64,000 nt of DNA, from NCBI RefSeq assembly GCF_004349085.1, contig NZ_SMFM01000002.1:744001-808000 (forward strand), given 5' to 3'. Below the pieces are notes generated by a model, which was not told where the DNA came from, made no database searches, and was given only the letters and a program-made list of their open reading frames with translations. Made by a program: the position numbers and the translations under genes. This document shows positions 9,952 to 19,227 of the stretch, one piece after another (positions within the stretch are counted from its first letter, which is position 1; every line of letters starts with the position of its first letter). The DNA comes from Flavobacterium caseinilyticum. GTDB lineage: Bacteria; Bacteroidota; Bacteroidia; Flavobacteriales; Flavobacteriaceae.

Positions 9952-12153
9952 TTACAAGACTAATAATCCAAAATCTCTAAGAGTTTTAATTGGTTTTGAG
10001 AACCAAAACAATTCAAAGTCTTCCAAGTTTGATTCAAAGTCCGCTTTTACTTCTTGAAAAGTGTATATTTTAACGTTAGAAACGGAGATTTTCAACAGCA
10101 TTTCTACTAGCCATTCTCCTTCCTGCTTGTTAGTTTGAATATTGAAACTTTCTTTTTTATCATGGAAAGTCAAAGTCATCATTTCCCAGGAATTTCCTTT
10201 CTTGGATTTGGTAAAATGTTCTACAAATGGTTTTCCGCCTAACCAAACAATTTTTGCTGTAGGCTTGATGTTGAAATCCTCGTCTTCAAGTAAAGCGTCA
10301 AAAATAAAATCAGGTGAAATTTTAGTCTTTGGAATTTTAAATTCAAACCAGTCCTGCAACTCGTAATCAAAACAGATTCCGTGCATGAAATTGAACAAGG
10401 ATTTCTTGAGCCCAAAACTGAATTTATCATGATTGATTCCTGTTGAATCAGTATAATTAATATCATTATTTGCAAAAGTTCCAATCGCTTCGGTTTCCTT
10501 TACCACACCAAATTTCTCCGGATACAAGCCCACTGGACTGTGCGCGGTCATTGCAAATTGATGCCAAAATCCCGATTGTAATACACCAACTTCAAATAAT
10601 TGACGCACCATTTCAAGGCTATCCACCGTTTCCTGAATGGTTTGGGTAGGATATCCGTACATCAAATACGCATGAACCATAACGCCTGCTTCAGTAAAAT
10701 TCCGGGTGACTTTCGCAACTTGTTCTACTGTTACACCTTTGTCGATAAGTTTCAATAATCGATCAGAAGCGACTTCGAGACCACCAGATACCGCAATGCA
10801 ACCGGAAGCTTTTAGAAGTAGACACAAATCTTTGGTAAAACTTTTTTCAAATCGAATGTTCGTCCACCAAGTAACCGCTAATTTCCTGCGGAGTATTTCT
10901 AGTGCTAGAGCGCGCATCAAAGCAGGAGGTGCAGCTTCATCCACAAAATGAAATCCGTTCTCGCCTGTTTGGGCAATCATTTCTTCTATTCGGTCGCATA
11001 ATAAATTGGCTGCAACGGGTTCGTAAATTTTGATATAATCTAAAGAAATATCACAAAACGTACATTTTCCCCAATAGCAACCGTGCGCCATAGTGAGTTT
11101 ATTCCAGCGGCCATCACTCCACATGCGGTGCATTGGATTTACAATTTCGATTACCGAAATGTATTTATCCAAAAGTAAATCAGAGTAATCTGGAGTACCC
11201 ACTTGTGATTGTTTATAATCAGGCTTTAGGGAATTATTTTTGTAAACTACTTTTCCGTCTTCCAACAGAAAAGTTCTTTTATATAGCTTCTCGACTGCGT
11301 TCGAAGTGACAGCATTTATTAATTCTTCAATTGGTGCTTCTCCATCATCCAACGTAATAAAATCGAAAAACTCAAAAACTCGAGTATCCGAAAGCGAACG
11401 CAGTTCCGTATTTGGGAAACCGCCGCCCATTGAAATTTTAGTATTCGGATAATGCTTTTTCACCCATTGCGCGGAACGAAAAGCTGAATATAGATTTCCT
11501 GGAAACGGAACAGAAATCAAAAAAAATGTAGGTTGAACGGTTTCTATTTTTTCTTTCAAAATCGAAAGAAGAATGTTATCAATGTACGTTGGCTCTTGTT
11601 GTAAGGCTTCGTACAATTCGTCAAAAGAATTGGCAGACCTACCTAAGCGTTCGGCATAGCGACTGAAACCAAAATTCGCATCGACACATTCAACGATAAA
11701 ATCTGAAATATCTTCGAGATACAAAGTCGCCAAATGTTTCGCTTTATCCTGTGTTCCCATGGTTCCAAAAGCCCAATCTAATTCTTCTAATTGTGCAAAC
11801 CGAGATGCTTCAGGCAAAAAATCTTCCTGACATATTTGAAGCGCTAATGTTGGATTTTTCCCTTGAAGGAAAGCAATAACAGGATTTATCGTTTTAAGGT
11901 ATTCATCTTGCAAAGCGTAAATACGTTTCGAATTATCTGAGACTTCTCCAACGTTAAACTTTAAACTTGCGACTTTAAACAAATTTTCAAGTCCTTCTTT
12001 CGAAAACAATTTCAAAATCACTTCGATGCCCAAATCCGCCTGAACAGACTCAATGTTTTTAGTATTCAGAAACCCTTTGATATATGCGGTTGCCGGATAA
12101 GGTGTATTCAGTTGGGTAAAAGGCGGCGTAATTACGAATAATTTGGTTTTCAA
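9952..12153 (-). CDS. B12-binding-domain radical SAM protein
   Basis: The 733-residue protein combines an N-terminal cobalamin-binding-like region (about 1-290, with ISMGGGFPNTELR near 240) and a radical SAM core. The cluster cysteines lie in HGCYWGKCTFCD (Cys359, Cys364, Cys367), giving CX4CX2C rather than the usual CX3CX2C. Later blocks (ISGGLEVASDR-like VSGGLEVAS, YLMYGYPTQT) are standard for the family. Substrate unknown; relatives act as methyltransferases or rearrangement enzymes. The start codon is TTG at 12153. It is supported by a promoter only 18 bases upstream (12171-12203) and by the lack of any ATG that would keep the N-terminal domain whole. Monocistronic. Confidence 0.85.
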   Translation of the reverse strand: MKTKLFVITPPFTQLNTPYPATAYIKGFLNTKNIESVQADLGIEVILKLFSKEGLENLFKVASLKFNVGEVSDNSKRIYALQDEYLKTINPVIAFLQGKNPTLALQICQEDFLPEASRFAQLEELDWAFGTMGTQDKAKHLATLYLEDISDFIVECVDANFGFSRYAERLGRSANSFDELYEALQQEPTYIDNILLSILKEKIETVQPTFFLISVPFPGNLYSAFRSAQWVKKHYPNTKISMGGGFPNTELRSLSDTRVFEFFDFITLDDGEAPIEELINAVTSNAVEKLYKRTFLLEDGKVVYKNNSLKPDYKQSQVGTPDYSDLLLDKYISVIEIVNPMHRMWSDGRWNKLTMAHGCYWGKCTFCDISLDYIKIYEPVAANLLCDRIEEMIAQTGENGFHFVDEAAPPALMRALALEILRRKLAVTWWTNIRFEKSFTKDLCLLLKASGCIAVSGGLEVASDRLLKLIDKGVTVEQVAKVTRNFTEAGVMVHAYLMYGYPTQTIQETVDSLEMVRQLFEVGVLQSGFWHQFAMTAHSPVGLYPEKFGVVKETEAIGTFANNDINYTDSTGINHDKFSFGLKKSLFNFMHGICFDYELQDWFEFKIPKTKISPDFIFDALLEDEDFNIKPTAKIVWLGGKPFVEHFTKSKKGNSWEMMTLTFHDKKESFNIQTNKQEGEWLVEMLLKISVSNVKIYTFQEVKADFESNLEDFELFWFSKPIKTLRDFGLLVL

Positions 12154-12170
12154 AAGAAATAAGTTTGGTG

Positions 12171-12203
12171 CAAAAATAAGGCTTATTTATGTTCTTTCCA
12201 CAA
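12171..12203 (-). promoter_or_regulatory. Promoter of the radical SAM gene
   Basis: On the minus strand: TTG, 22 bases, TATTTTTG. The leader to the TTG start codon would be only about 10 bases, so the site also fixes the start choice. Confidence 0.65.
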
Positions 12204-12292
12204 AAGTAAAAGGCTACGTTTTTATTTATTCTTTGGATTCAAATATAAAATAATGCCATTTTTAGTTTTTATGTAATCTGTAGATATTTAAT

Positions 12293-12300
12293 TACATTTG
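12293..12300 (+). promoter_or_regulatory. Likely -7 box upstream of the T9SS protein gene
   Basis: TACATTTG matches TAnnTTTG and lies 20 bases before the ATG at 12321. I see no convincing TTG at the -33 position, so this is weaker than the two-box promoters. Confidence 0.4.
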
Positions 12301-12320
12301 TTTTGCTATAAATCTTACTT

Positions 12321-15300
12321 ATGAAGCGAATTTTTCTTTTTCCTTTTTTATTTTTTTACTTTTTACTTTTTACTTTTTCATTTGCAATGCAAGGTCAATG
12401 TTTTGATTGTACAAAAAACTTTGGTGGTTGGAATGATGATGCTACTGCTGATTTAAAGAAAGCAAGCGATGGTATATACTTAGCAAAGAATGGAGGGAAT
12501 TTCGGAGATTGGATGTCTATTTACAAATTTGATTTTAATTGCAATTTAGTTTGGAAAAAAGAAATTGACGAAAGAAATCTCTATTTAAGTAAGTTAGCAA
12601 TTGACAGCCAAGACAATATATATGTTTTATTTACTTGGTATAATGCTCATAATACTGTAGGCACCTATCCACAATTGTTTAGTGGATTGCCTATGTATCC
12701 TGGATTAAATCTGGTGAAATTTGATAAAAATGGAAATTTTGTTTGGAACCGATCAATAGGTAGTGGTGCAGATTACGGAATGAGAGATATCTATATCCAC
12801 AATGATATTCTATACATAACTGGCACATTCATGGCTAGCATAACAATCAACAATCAAATAACACTGACAAACACCTTTAATACCGGATATTATTTATACC
12901 ATCCATTATTATTCATTTCTAAATTTGATCTTGATGGAAATCTAAAAGAAGCTAAAAAATTTGGAACTAGCGATGCTGAGTATACTAGCTCTGCAATGGA
13001 TAAAAATGGAGATTTATATTTCGCAAAATATTCACCTTCAAATAGTTCATATACTCATTCAGACATTGATAAAATCGATACTAATTTAAATATTGTCTGG
13101 AGTAAAGAAATTTCCAACAATAAAACTAAAAATGCATCTTTTCACAGACCAACTCTTTTGCATTATAACCCTAACAATGACAAATTATATCTGTGGGCAT
13201 CTTTTTACAAACTAGCAGATATACTTGGAACTATTTATACAGATCCTATCGAAGGATATCATTTTACCCAAAGTATTTTATCAGAATTCAATATTACCAC
13301 AGGAAACTTAGAGAGAATTAAACAAATTAACAACTCATCACGTTTGGACATTCCCGGAATGGATGGAAACTCTTCAGGAAACACGGGTTATTTAACTGAA
13401 AAAGGAAATGAATTATTTATTTTTTCTAGTTTTACCGGCACAATGACATTTCCCAATGCAACGATCAAAAGTAGAACGTACACTAGTGGTTCGTCTGAAT
13501 ATAATAGTGAGGATTTGGTACTTTTTAAAGTCAATTTAAACAATTTTGAATCTGAATTTATACTAAAATCAAATGGAACAAATTATTATTCGCAAGGCAT
13601 GTCTACTGATGCTGCTAGCCCAATTTTATTTAATGGAAATGACCTATTCCTAACGGCAAATTTTCAAAGTTCCCCATTAACTATCAACGGTTCTTTTATC
13701 AACAATAACAGTGGTAACAATGCCAGCGATGTTATGTTTTATAAATATAAACTTGATGCATCAAATGCCACTGGTGAAATAATCACTGAAAATACCTGTT
13801 TGAACGGCTTGACTAGCTTTAAGGTAAACGGAACATTTGATTCAATTAGTTGGGATTTTAACGACCCTAATTCATCATCAAATAGTGCAGCAATTAATAA
13901 TCCAACACACCAGTTTTCAGATGAAGGGACTTATCACGTTAAAGTGATAGTAAATTGCGGCTCTGATTCACAAACGCTAGAAAAAGACATCACTATTACT
14001 AATACCCCTGCTATTAATACTCTGAACTCCATTTATTCCTGCGAGACGATTCCAGGATCTGGAATATCGAACTCCTTTGATACTTCGAATATAAACTCGA
14101 CTATAGTAGGGAGTCAAACTAATTTAGTAGTTGAATATATAGATTCAAATGGAAATTTATTACCCAGTCCTTTACCAAATCCATATACCAATACAATCAA
14201 AAAAGAAGAAACCATAAGAGTCAAAAGTTATTTTCAAAATAATCCATTTTGCTTTGTTGAAACCGATTTAAAACTTTACACATTTGATAAGTCTACAAAT
14301 CCCATTATAATTTCCCCTCAAACTTTTTGCATTCAACAAAATGCAACAATTAGTAGCATTGCAATTACAGGTCAAAATATAAAATGGTATGATACTTTAA
14401 CAAATGGAACTCTTTTATCAAACACAACTCCACTTGAAAACGGAATCACTTATTACGCCTCACAAACCATTAGTGGCTGCGAAAGCGAAAGAATTCCTGT
14501 CCTAATAAATACCCAAAATACTCCTGAACCAACAGGAAATACAAGTCAGACTTTTTGTTCCAGTCAAAACCCAACTTTGGAAACTATCAAGATTTCAGGT
14601 AATGAAATAAAATGGTACAATTCAGCCGCAGTTCTTTTGTCGAATTTAACCTCTTTGCAAGACGGCGTGACTTATTATGCTTCGCAAACAGAAAATAATT
14701 GCGAAAGCCTTAATAAATTAGCTGTTACTATTTCACTAATAAACACTTTACCTGCAAATAATTATGAAGAATTATTTTGTGATGATTTGAATGACGGATC
14801 CGAGAAAGTGAATCTATCAGTTTACGATTCTAAGTTAATTTCAAATACTTCAGGATATACGTTTTCTTATTATTCGACTTTTTTAGGTGCAGAAAATCAA
14901 TTGACAGTTAATCAAATCAATAATTTTTCAAATTACAACTTATCTTTTGGTGAGAACAAAATTTATGTTCGCATCAATTCTAATACGCCTTGTTATGCCA
15001 TTGTTGAATTAAAATTAACGCTTGTATCAAAACCAATTATTACAATTCCTGATGTTGTTCCCATTTGCGAAAACAATTCCATTACTGTTGATGCCGGATT
15101 AGGTTTCGACACTTATTTGTGGTCAACAGGTGCAACAACATCTACGATACTTATTGCAAATCCAGGAAATTATTCTGTTACCGTTACTACTAATTACAGT
15201 ACAATTTTATGTTCGAGTACTAAGAATTTTGAAGTACGAAAATCAAACATTGCCATTATAAATTCTGTAGAGACGAAAGATTGGACCGACAATCAGAATA

Positions 15301-15716
15301 TAATTACTGTTTTTGCATCGGGCGCAGGTGATTTCGAATATTCAATTGATGGTACTCATTTTCAGGACAGCAATCAATTTTCGGCATTGTTTAGTGGCGA
15401 ATATACCGTACATGTCCGAGACAAAAATGGTTGCGGAACTGCCACAGATGAAGTCTTTTTATTAATGTACCCCAAATATTTTACCCCAAACGGAGATGGT
15501 TTTAATGATACTTGGAATATTAAATTTTCAGATTTGGAAACCAACTTGATTATAAAAATATTTGACCGTTATGGAAAATTAATCAAAGAATTAATCCAAA
15601 ATAACGATTGGAACGGAACCATGAATGGATATGAACTTCCTTCCGATGATTATTGGTTTGTAGTAAACAGAGCTGATGGAAAAGAATATAAAGGTCATTT
15701 TAGTTTAAAGAGATAA
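12321..15716 (+). CDS. Large secreted protein with PKD-like domain and type B T9SS sorting domain
   Basis: The 1131-residue protein has a very hydrophobic signal peptide (about 1-24). Residues 30-490 form a repeat-rich region resembling a beta-propeller or SBBP-like fold, with recurring LVKFDKNGNFVW, LFISKFDLDGNLKEAKK and YKYKLDAS units. A PKD-like domain follows at about 500-560 (SISWDFNDPN, HQFSDEGTYHVKV). Next come two Ig-like modules with YYASQT repeats, and a segment with YLWSTGATTSTI. The C-terminus (about 1050-1131) is the CHU_C / gliding-motility-associated sorting domain, with YFTPNGDGFNDTWNI, IFDRYGKLI and DYWFVV. Export through the type IX secretion system to the cell surface is expected. 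The biological role may be adhesion, which is an inference. Confidence 0.85.
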   Translation: MKRIFLFPFLFFYFLLFTFSFAMQGQCFDCTKNFGGWNDDATADLKKASDGIYLAKNGGNFGDWMSIYKFDFNCNLVWKKEIDERNLYLSKLAIDSQDNIYVLFTWYNAHNTVGTYPQLFSGLPMYPGLNLVKFDKNGNFVWNRSIGSGADYGMRDIYIHNDILYITGTFMASITINNQITLTNTFNTGYYLYHPLLFISKFDLDGNLKEAKKFGTSDAEYTSSAMDKNGDLYFAKYSPSNSSYTHSDIDKIDTNLNIVWSKEISNNKTKNASFHRPTLLHYNPNNDKLYLWASFYKLADILGTIYTDPIEGYHFTQSILSEFNITTGNLERIKQINNSSRLDIPGMDGNSSGNTGYLTEKGNELFIFSSFTGTMTFPNATIKSRTYTSGSSEYNSEDLVLFKVNLNNFESEFILKSNGTNYYSQGMSTDAASPILFNGNDLFLTANFQSSPLTINGSFINNNSGNNASDVMFYKYKLDASNATGEIITENTCLNGLTSFKVNGTFDSISWDFNDPNSSSNSAAINNPTHQFSDEGTYHVKVIVNCGSDSQTLEKDITITNTPAINTLNSIYSCETIPGSGISNSFDTSNINSTIVGSQTNLVVEYIDSNGNLLPSPLPNPYTNTIKKEETIRVKSYFQNNPFCFVETDLKLYTFDKSTNPIIISPQTFCIQQNATISSIAITGQNIKWYDTLTNGTLLSNTTPLENGITYYASQTISGCESERIPVLINTQNTPEPTGNTSQTFCSSQNPTLETIKISGNEIKWYNSAAVLLSNLTSLQDGVTYYASQTENNCESLNKLAVTISLINTLPANNYEELFCDDLNDGSEKVNLSVYDSKLISNTSGYTFSYYSTFLGAENQLTVNQINNFSNYNLSFGENKIYVRINSNTPCYAIVELKLTLVSKPIITIPDVVPICENNSITVDAGLGFDTYLWSTGATTSTILIANPGNYSVTVTTNYSTILCSSTKNFEVRKSNIAIINSVETKDWTDNQNIITVFASGAGDFEYSIDGTHFQDSNQFSALFSGEYTVHVRDKNGCGTATDEVFLLMYPKYFTPNGDGFNDTWNIKFSDLETNLIIKIFDRYGKLIKELIQNNDWNGTMNGYELPSDDYWFVVNRADGKEYKGHFSLKR

Positions 15717-15801
15717 TTACTATTTTCCTAAACATATCTTAAACCAAAAAAAAATAACTTTACTTTTTCTTACTTTAGCGACAAATTTAGAAACTCAAAA
15801 C

Positions 15802-17391
15802 ATGCCAACCGACTGTATCAGCTATCAAAATTCCGGATATTTCTCTTCTTTAATGAACGATTATTTAGATCAAAAGAACAATCTAGATTCTCTATACAAT
15901 AGATTCCCAAAGCTTGAGAACTTTGAAGATCAAATCCTTGAAAAGCAGAACAACTACAATAATAACAACAGACCAACTCTAGTTTCCACTTTACAAAAAC
16001 AATATTCAAAAGTTGAAACTTCAGTTTTGACCAAACAAAATATTGACGCTTTAAATAACCCGAATACATTTACTGTTACAACAGGACATCAGTTAAATTT
16101 GTTCAGCGGACCTTTATATTTTTTGTACAAAATCATTTCGACCATTAATTTAACAACTGAATTAAAAGCGAAATATCCAACGTATAATTTCGTGCCCGTT
16201 TACTGGATGGCAACCGAGGATCATGATTTTGAAGAAATCAATTATTTCAATTTTAAAGGCAAAAAATTCCGCTGGAACAAAGAAAGTACTGGCCCTGTGG
16301 GTCGTTTGTCAACTGAAGGTCTGGATGAATTTCTTGAAATATTTACATTAGAAATCGGCTCCAGTTTAAATGCTGACACGATAAAAAAATTATTTGAAGA
16401 TTCATATCTCAAACACGATAATCTAGCCGATGCCACAAGATTTTTAGCAAATTCGCTTTTTGGTGCGTATGGTTTAGTTATTTTGGATGCTGATAATGCT
16501 GATTTAAAACGCAACTTTATCCCTTTTGCAAAAGAAGAATTACTGCATCAATCTTCCCATAAATTAGTGTTGGAAACTGCCGAAAAGTTAAAAGAGTATA
16601 CGGTTCAGGTAAATCCTCGTGAAATCAATTTGTTCTATATTGAAGATGACATCAGAGAACGTATAATATTTGAAAACGACAGATACAAAGTAAACCACAC
16701 TAAAATTGAGTTTTCTGAAAATGAAATTCTATCCCTTTTAGAAAATCATCCGGAGAAATTCAGTCCCAACGTGATTATGCGTCCTTTGTATCAGGAAGTG
16801 ATTTTACCAAATCTATGTTACATCGGCGGAGGTGGAGAAATTGCCTATTGGTTGGAACTAAAATCCTTTTTTGCTGCTGCAAAAGTAACTTTTCCAATGC
16901 TTTTATTGAGAAACTCTGTACTATTGGCAACCGAAAAGCAAGCTAAAAAAGCAGATAAATTAGACTTGAATTGGGGTGGTTTATTTTCGAAACAGGCCGA
17001 TTTAGTAACAACTAAAACCAAAGAATTGTCAGATTTCCCAGTCGATTTAACGCATCTTAAAATCCAATTGCAAAAACAATTTCAGGAGCTTTATGATGTA
17101 GCGAACAAAACCGACGAGTCTTTCCTTGGAGCTGTAAAAGCGCAGGAAACCAAACAAATAAAAGGATTAGAAAATCTGGAAAAACGCTTACTGAAAGCAC
17201 AAAAAAGAAAATTAAGTGAAATTTTGCAACGCATCACTGAGTTGCAAAACGAGTTATTCCCAAACCAAAGTTTACAGGAACGACAAACTAATTTTTCGGA
17301 ATTTTATTTAGAATTTGGTGAAAATCTAATCTCAACATTAGTCAAACAGCTCAAACCATTGGACAATAAATTTGATATTATTGTACTTTAA
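15802..17391 (+). CDS. bshC: Bacillithiol biosynthesis cysteine-adding enzyme BshC
   Basis: The 529-residue product matches BshC, the ligase-like enzyme that attaches cysteine to glucosaminyl-malate to make bacillithiol, the low-molecular-weight thiol of many Bacillota and Bacteroidota. Recognisable blocks are TTGHQLNLFSGPLYFLYK, VPVYWMATEDHDFEEI and the late LPNLCYIGGGGEIAYWLEL, followed by a C-terminal coiled coil (about 440-510). Length is normal for the family. It stands 85 bases after the T9SS protein and 86 bases before ndk, all on the same strand, but ndk has its own promoter. BshC predicts that the cell uses bacillithiol rather than glutathione. Confidence 0.92.
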   Translation: MPTDCISYQNSGYFSSLMNDYLDQKNNLDSLYNRFPKLENFEDQILEKQNNYNNNNRPTLVSTLQKQYSKVETSVLTKQNIDALNNPNTFTVTTGHQLNLFSGPLYFLYKIISTINLTTELKAKYPTYNFVPVYWMATEDHDFEEINYFNFKGKKFRWNKESTGPVGRLSTEGLDEFLEIFTLEIGSSLNADTIKKLFEDSYLKHDNLADATRFLANSLFGAYGLVILDADNADLKRNFIPFAKEELLHQSSHKLVLETAEKLKEYTVQVNPREINLFYIEDDIRERIIFENDRYKVNHTKIEFSENEILSLLENHPEKFSPNVIMRPLYQEVILPNLCYIGGGGEIAYWLELKSFFAAAKVTFPMLLLRNSVLLATEKQAKKADKLDLNWGGLFSKQADLVTTKTKELSDFPVDLTHLKIQLQKQFQELYDVANKTDESFLGAVKAQETKQIKGLENLEKRLLKAQKRKLSEILQRITELQNELFPNQSLQERQTNFSEFYLEFGENLISTLVKQLKPLDNKFDIIVL

Positions 17392-17419
17392 TCAGATAAC
17401 CGTTATTTGAATGCCGAAT

Positions 17420-17454
17420 TTGTAAAAATATTCAATAAAAAAATACTATTTTTG
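17420..17454 (+). promoter_or_regulatory. Promoter of ndk
   Basis: TTG, 24 bases, TATTTTTG, ending 23 bases before the ndk start codon. The spacer is one base longer than the usual range. Confidence 0.5.
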
Positions 17455-17477
17455 CACAAAATTTAAAAAATAAAAAA

Positions 17478-17897
17478 ATGGCTACTAATAGAACTTTTAC
17501 AATGATTAAGCCTGATGCTGTTGCTAACGGACACATCGGAAACATCCTTGCAATGATTACAAACGCAGGTTTCAAAATCGTTTCTTTGAAATTAACACAA
17601 TTAACTGTTGCTGATGCACAAGCTTTTTACGAAGTACACGCTGCAAGACCTTTCTACGGTGAATTAGTTGAATTCATGTCAAGAGGACCAATTGTTGCTG
17701 CTATTTTAGAGAAAGACAATGCTGTTGAAGATTTCAGAACTTTAATTGGTGCTACAAATCCAGCTGAAGCTGCTGAAGGAACTATCCGTAAAGCATACGC
17801 AACTTCTATTGGTGAAAATGCAGTTCACGGTTCTGATAGCGATGAAAATGCAGCTATCGAAGGTGCTTTCCATTTTGCTGGAAGAGAGCAATTCTAG
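17478..17897 (+). CDS. ndk: Nucleoside-diphosphate kinase
   Basis: The 139-residue enzyme transfers the gamma phosphate of ATP to nucleoside diphosphates through a phosphohistidine. The start ([10 protein letters not shown]), the GxxI loop region and the active-site motif [12 protein letters not shown] with His117 are all intact, and the length is the standard bacterial one. Codon use is biased to the strong codons seen in highly expressed genes of this window. It is followed by a strong hairpin terminator at 17953-17982, so it is probably a monocistronic unit. Confidence 0.97.
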   Translation: MATNRTFTMIKPDAVANGHIGNILAMITNAGFKIVSLKLTQLTVADAQAFYEVHAARPFYGELVEFMSRGPIVAAILEKDNAVEDFRTLIGATNPAEAAEGTIRKAYATSIGENAVHGSDSDENAAIEGAFHFAGREQF

Positions 17898-17952
17898 TAT
17901 TCAGTGTTCAGTTTTTAGTGTTCAGTCACATATTAATCTGAAAACAAATAGA

Positions 17953-17982
17953 AAATCCCGTTTCAAAATCGAAACGGGATTT
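17953..17982. terminator. Terminator after ndk
   Basis: AAATCCCGTTTC, a six-base loop and the exact complement GAAACGGGATTT, then a T run. The upstream bases on the other side are A-rich, so it may act in both directions between the convergent ndk and DUF721 genes. Just before it, at 17900-17930, the short phrase AGTGTTCAGT occurs repeatedly. Confidence 0.85.
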
Positions 17983-18034
17983 TTTTATTTCAAAAATCTT
18001 AAATCAAAAATCGTTATTCAACAATCTTATATCT

Positions 18035-18331
18035 CTACCTCAAAACCACATCCTTCACCACATCACGTCTTAATTCTTCATTAATCATCGCGACGATTTT
18101 AGACTTTCCGTGACTTAATTCTTCACGCAAAACGGACGAAGTCAACTCAACATACAAAGTACTTCCTTTCAAAACCACGTTATTAGTGTAACTGTTCACA
18201 CCATTCCCCATTAGGTTTTTCCAGGCATCTTTCACGTCAATTTGATCCATTCCCGGTTGCAGTTTATTCACTTGGATAATTTGTTTCAAAACATCCCCTA
18301 TCGTACTCTGATTATTTAGTCGTTTTGCCAT
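18035..18331 (-). CDS. DUF721 (DciA-like) family protein
   Basis: This 98-residue protein fits the DUF721 family: an N-terminal helix (IGDVLKQIIQVNKL), the central WKNLMG segment, and the strand-helix part LYVELTSSVLREELSHGKSKIV. Relatives include DciA, which loads the replicative helicase, but for the short Bacteroidota form the role is not established. Its first 20 bases overlap the end of the upstream lipoprotein gene (18312-18331), which suggests translational coupling of the two. Confidence 0.8.
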   Translation of the reverse strand: MAKRLNNQSTIGDVLKQIIQVNKLQPGMDQIDVKDAWKNLMGNGVNSYTNNVVLKGSTLYVELTSSVLREELSHGKSKIVAMINEELRRDVVKDVVLR

Positions 18332-18752
18332 CGCCCAGTAAATTTATTGATGTTGCTTTCTTGTAATGATATTCTATATTTTCTTTGTTCAACAGCACTA
18401 ATTCTTGCTCTGAAACAGCAATTAATTCCTCACTCCACTTCATGTACGGTGTTGAATAATCTAAAAATACTTTGTCATCCGCAAATCGAACCATTACGTT
18501 TTCATACGCATCGTTCACTAAAAAAGTTCCGTCTAATTGTGGCATTACTTTCTTCCGAATGCCCTTATTATTCTTTATCTCAAAATAATCATACACTTCA
18601 TTCATCCTATATTCTTTGTCCTTTATGGAATCAAAAACAACCTTCTCCACTTCCCAATATCCGTTTATTTTTGAAATTTCTTCTGGCTTTATCTTTTGCT
18701 GACAAGCCACAAAAAGAAATGCTATAAAAAGAATGCTAAATGTATTTTTCAT
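18312..18752 (-). CDS. Lipoprotein of unknown function
   Basis: The 146-residue product begins with a lipoprotein signal peptide whose lipobox is LFVAC, with the lipidated cysteine at residue 17 (FVACQQK). The mature part (ISKINGYWEVEKVVF, then WSEELIAVSEQELVLLN) has the pattern of lipocalin-like small Bacteroidota lipoproteins with an early GYWE/GxW motif. No catalytic residues are evident. It is probably anchored in the outer or inner membrane facing the periplasm. It overlaps the downstream DUF721 gene by 20 bases. Confidence 0.7.
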   Translation of the reverse strand: MKNTFSILFIAFLFVACQQKIKPEEISKINGYWEVEKVVFDSIKDKEYRMNEVYDYFEIKNNKGIRKKVMPQLDGTFLVNDAYENVMVRFADDKVFLDYSTPYMKWSEELIAVSEQELVLLNKENIEYHYKKATSINLLGDGKTTK

Positions 18753-18767
18753 ATGATAATAATTTTT

Positions 18768-18852
18768 AGGAGCTGTTTCCTGCTTTTCGCTTCAATCTTT
18801 TTATCCGCTGAAAAAGCGGCTAAAAAGGATTTACGCTGCAATCAGGGCTAGG
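18768..18852 (+). repeat. Dispersed repeat family A, copy 1
   Basis: An imperfect palindromic unit: AGGAGCTGTTTCC at the left, then CGCTTCAATCTTT, a variable central hairpin (CCGCTG-AAAA-AGCGG type), AAAGGATTT, and GGGCTAGG at the right. Related units occur at 27805-27872, 36529-36631 and 42111-42260, always between genes. Confidence 0.7.
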
Positions 18853-19040
18853 TATACCTTCTGACCCAGCCAATATGTTAATGACAATAGGCATAAATGA
18901 CCAACAAATCTATGGTATTCACAGCTGTAAAATAATAAATGTCCTACTGAGAAATGTTGCAAATCTTTATAATCCAGATTTTGATCTATGAGATTATGAT
19001 GAAGTCTTGTGTCAAAAAATTAGTAATTCGCATCAGTACT
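18853..19040. other. Intergenic region, possible coding remnant
   Basis: Between repeat A and the small membrane protein gene there is a plus-strand frame of about 37 codons from an ATG near 18874. It reads like protein sequence but has no recognisable domain and no signal for expression. It may be the relic of a lost gene or chance. Nothing else is seen. Confidence 0.25.
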
Positions 19041-19217
19041 CTATTTTGTTTTCATCCGTTTCAAGAAACCTAAAACAAAGAATACCAAACCAACTACCAA
19101 CAAAAAATAATAGACACTCAGACTCTTATCGCGAATAAGATTTGCAATTATAAAAGAAACAATACTTACAAAATAAAAATAAATTGGGTTGCTGTTTTTG
19201 ATAGAAGAGAAATTCAT
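19041..19217 (-). CDS. Small two-helix membrane protein
   Basis: A 58-residue frame runs from ATG at 19217 to TAG at 19041. It encodes two hydrophobic helices, about 12-28 (YFYFVSIVSFIIANLI) and 35-52 (VYYFLLVVGLVFFVLGF). The Arg-Asp-Lys turn between them and the basic end KRMKTK suggest both termini face the cytoplasm. It begins 10 bases after the ftsY stop codon on the same strand, so it is very probably cotranscribed with ftsY. No function is known to me. The clean hydrophobic pattern, ATG start and tight spacing argue that it is real despite its size. Confidence 0.65.
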   Translation of the reverse strand: MNFSSIKNSNPIYFYFVSIVSFIIANLIRDKSLSVYYFLLVVGLVFFVLGFLKRMKTK

Positions 19218-19227
19218 TAGCTACCTA

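Noticed and set aside
17746..18084. 112-codon frame in ndk
   Set aside because: Out-of-frame shadow of ndk running through the terminator.
18874..18990. Possible small gene of about 37 codons
   Set aside because: No domain, no promoter, no neighbour relation; noted only as a possible remnant.
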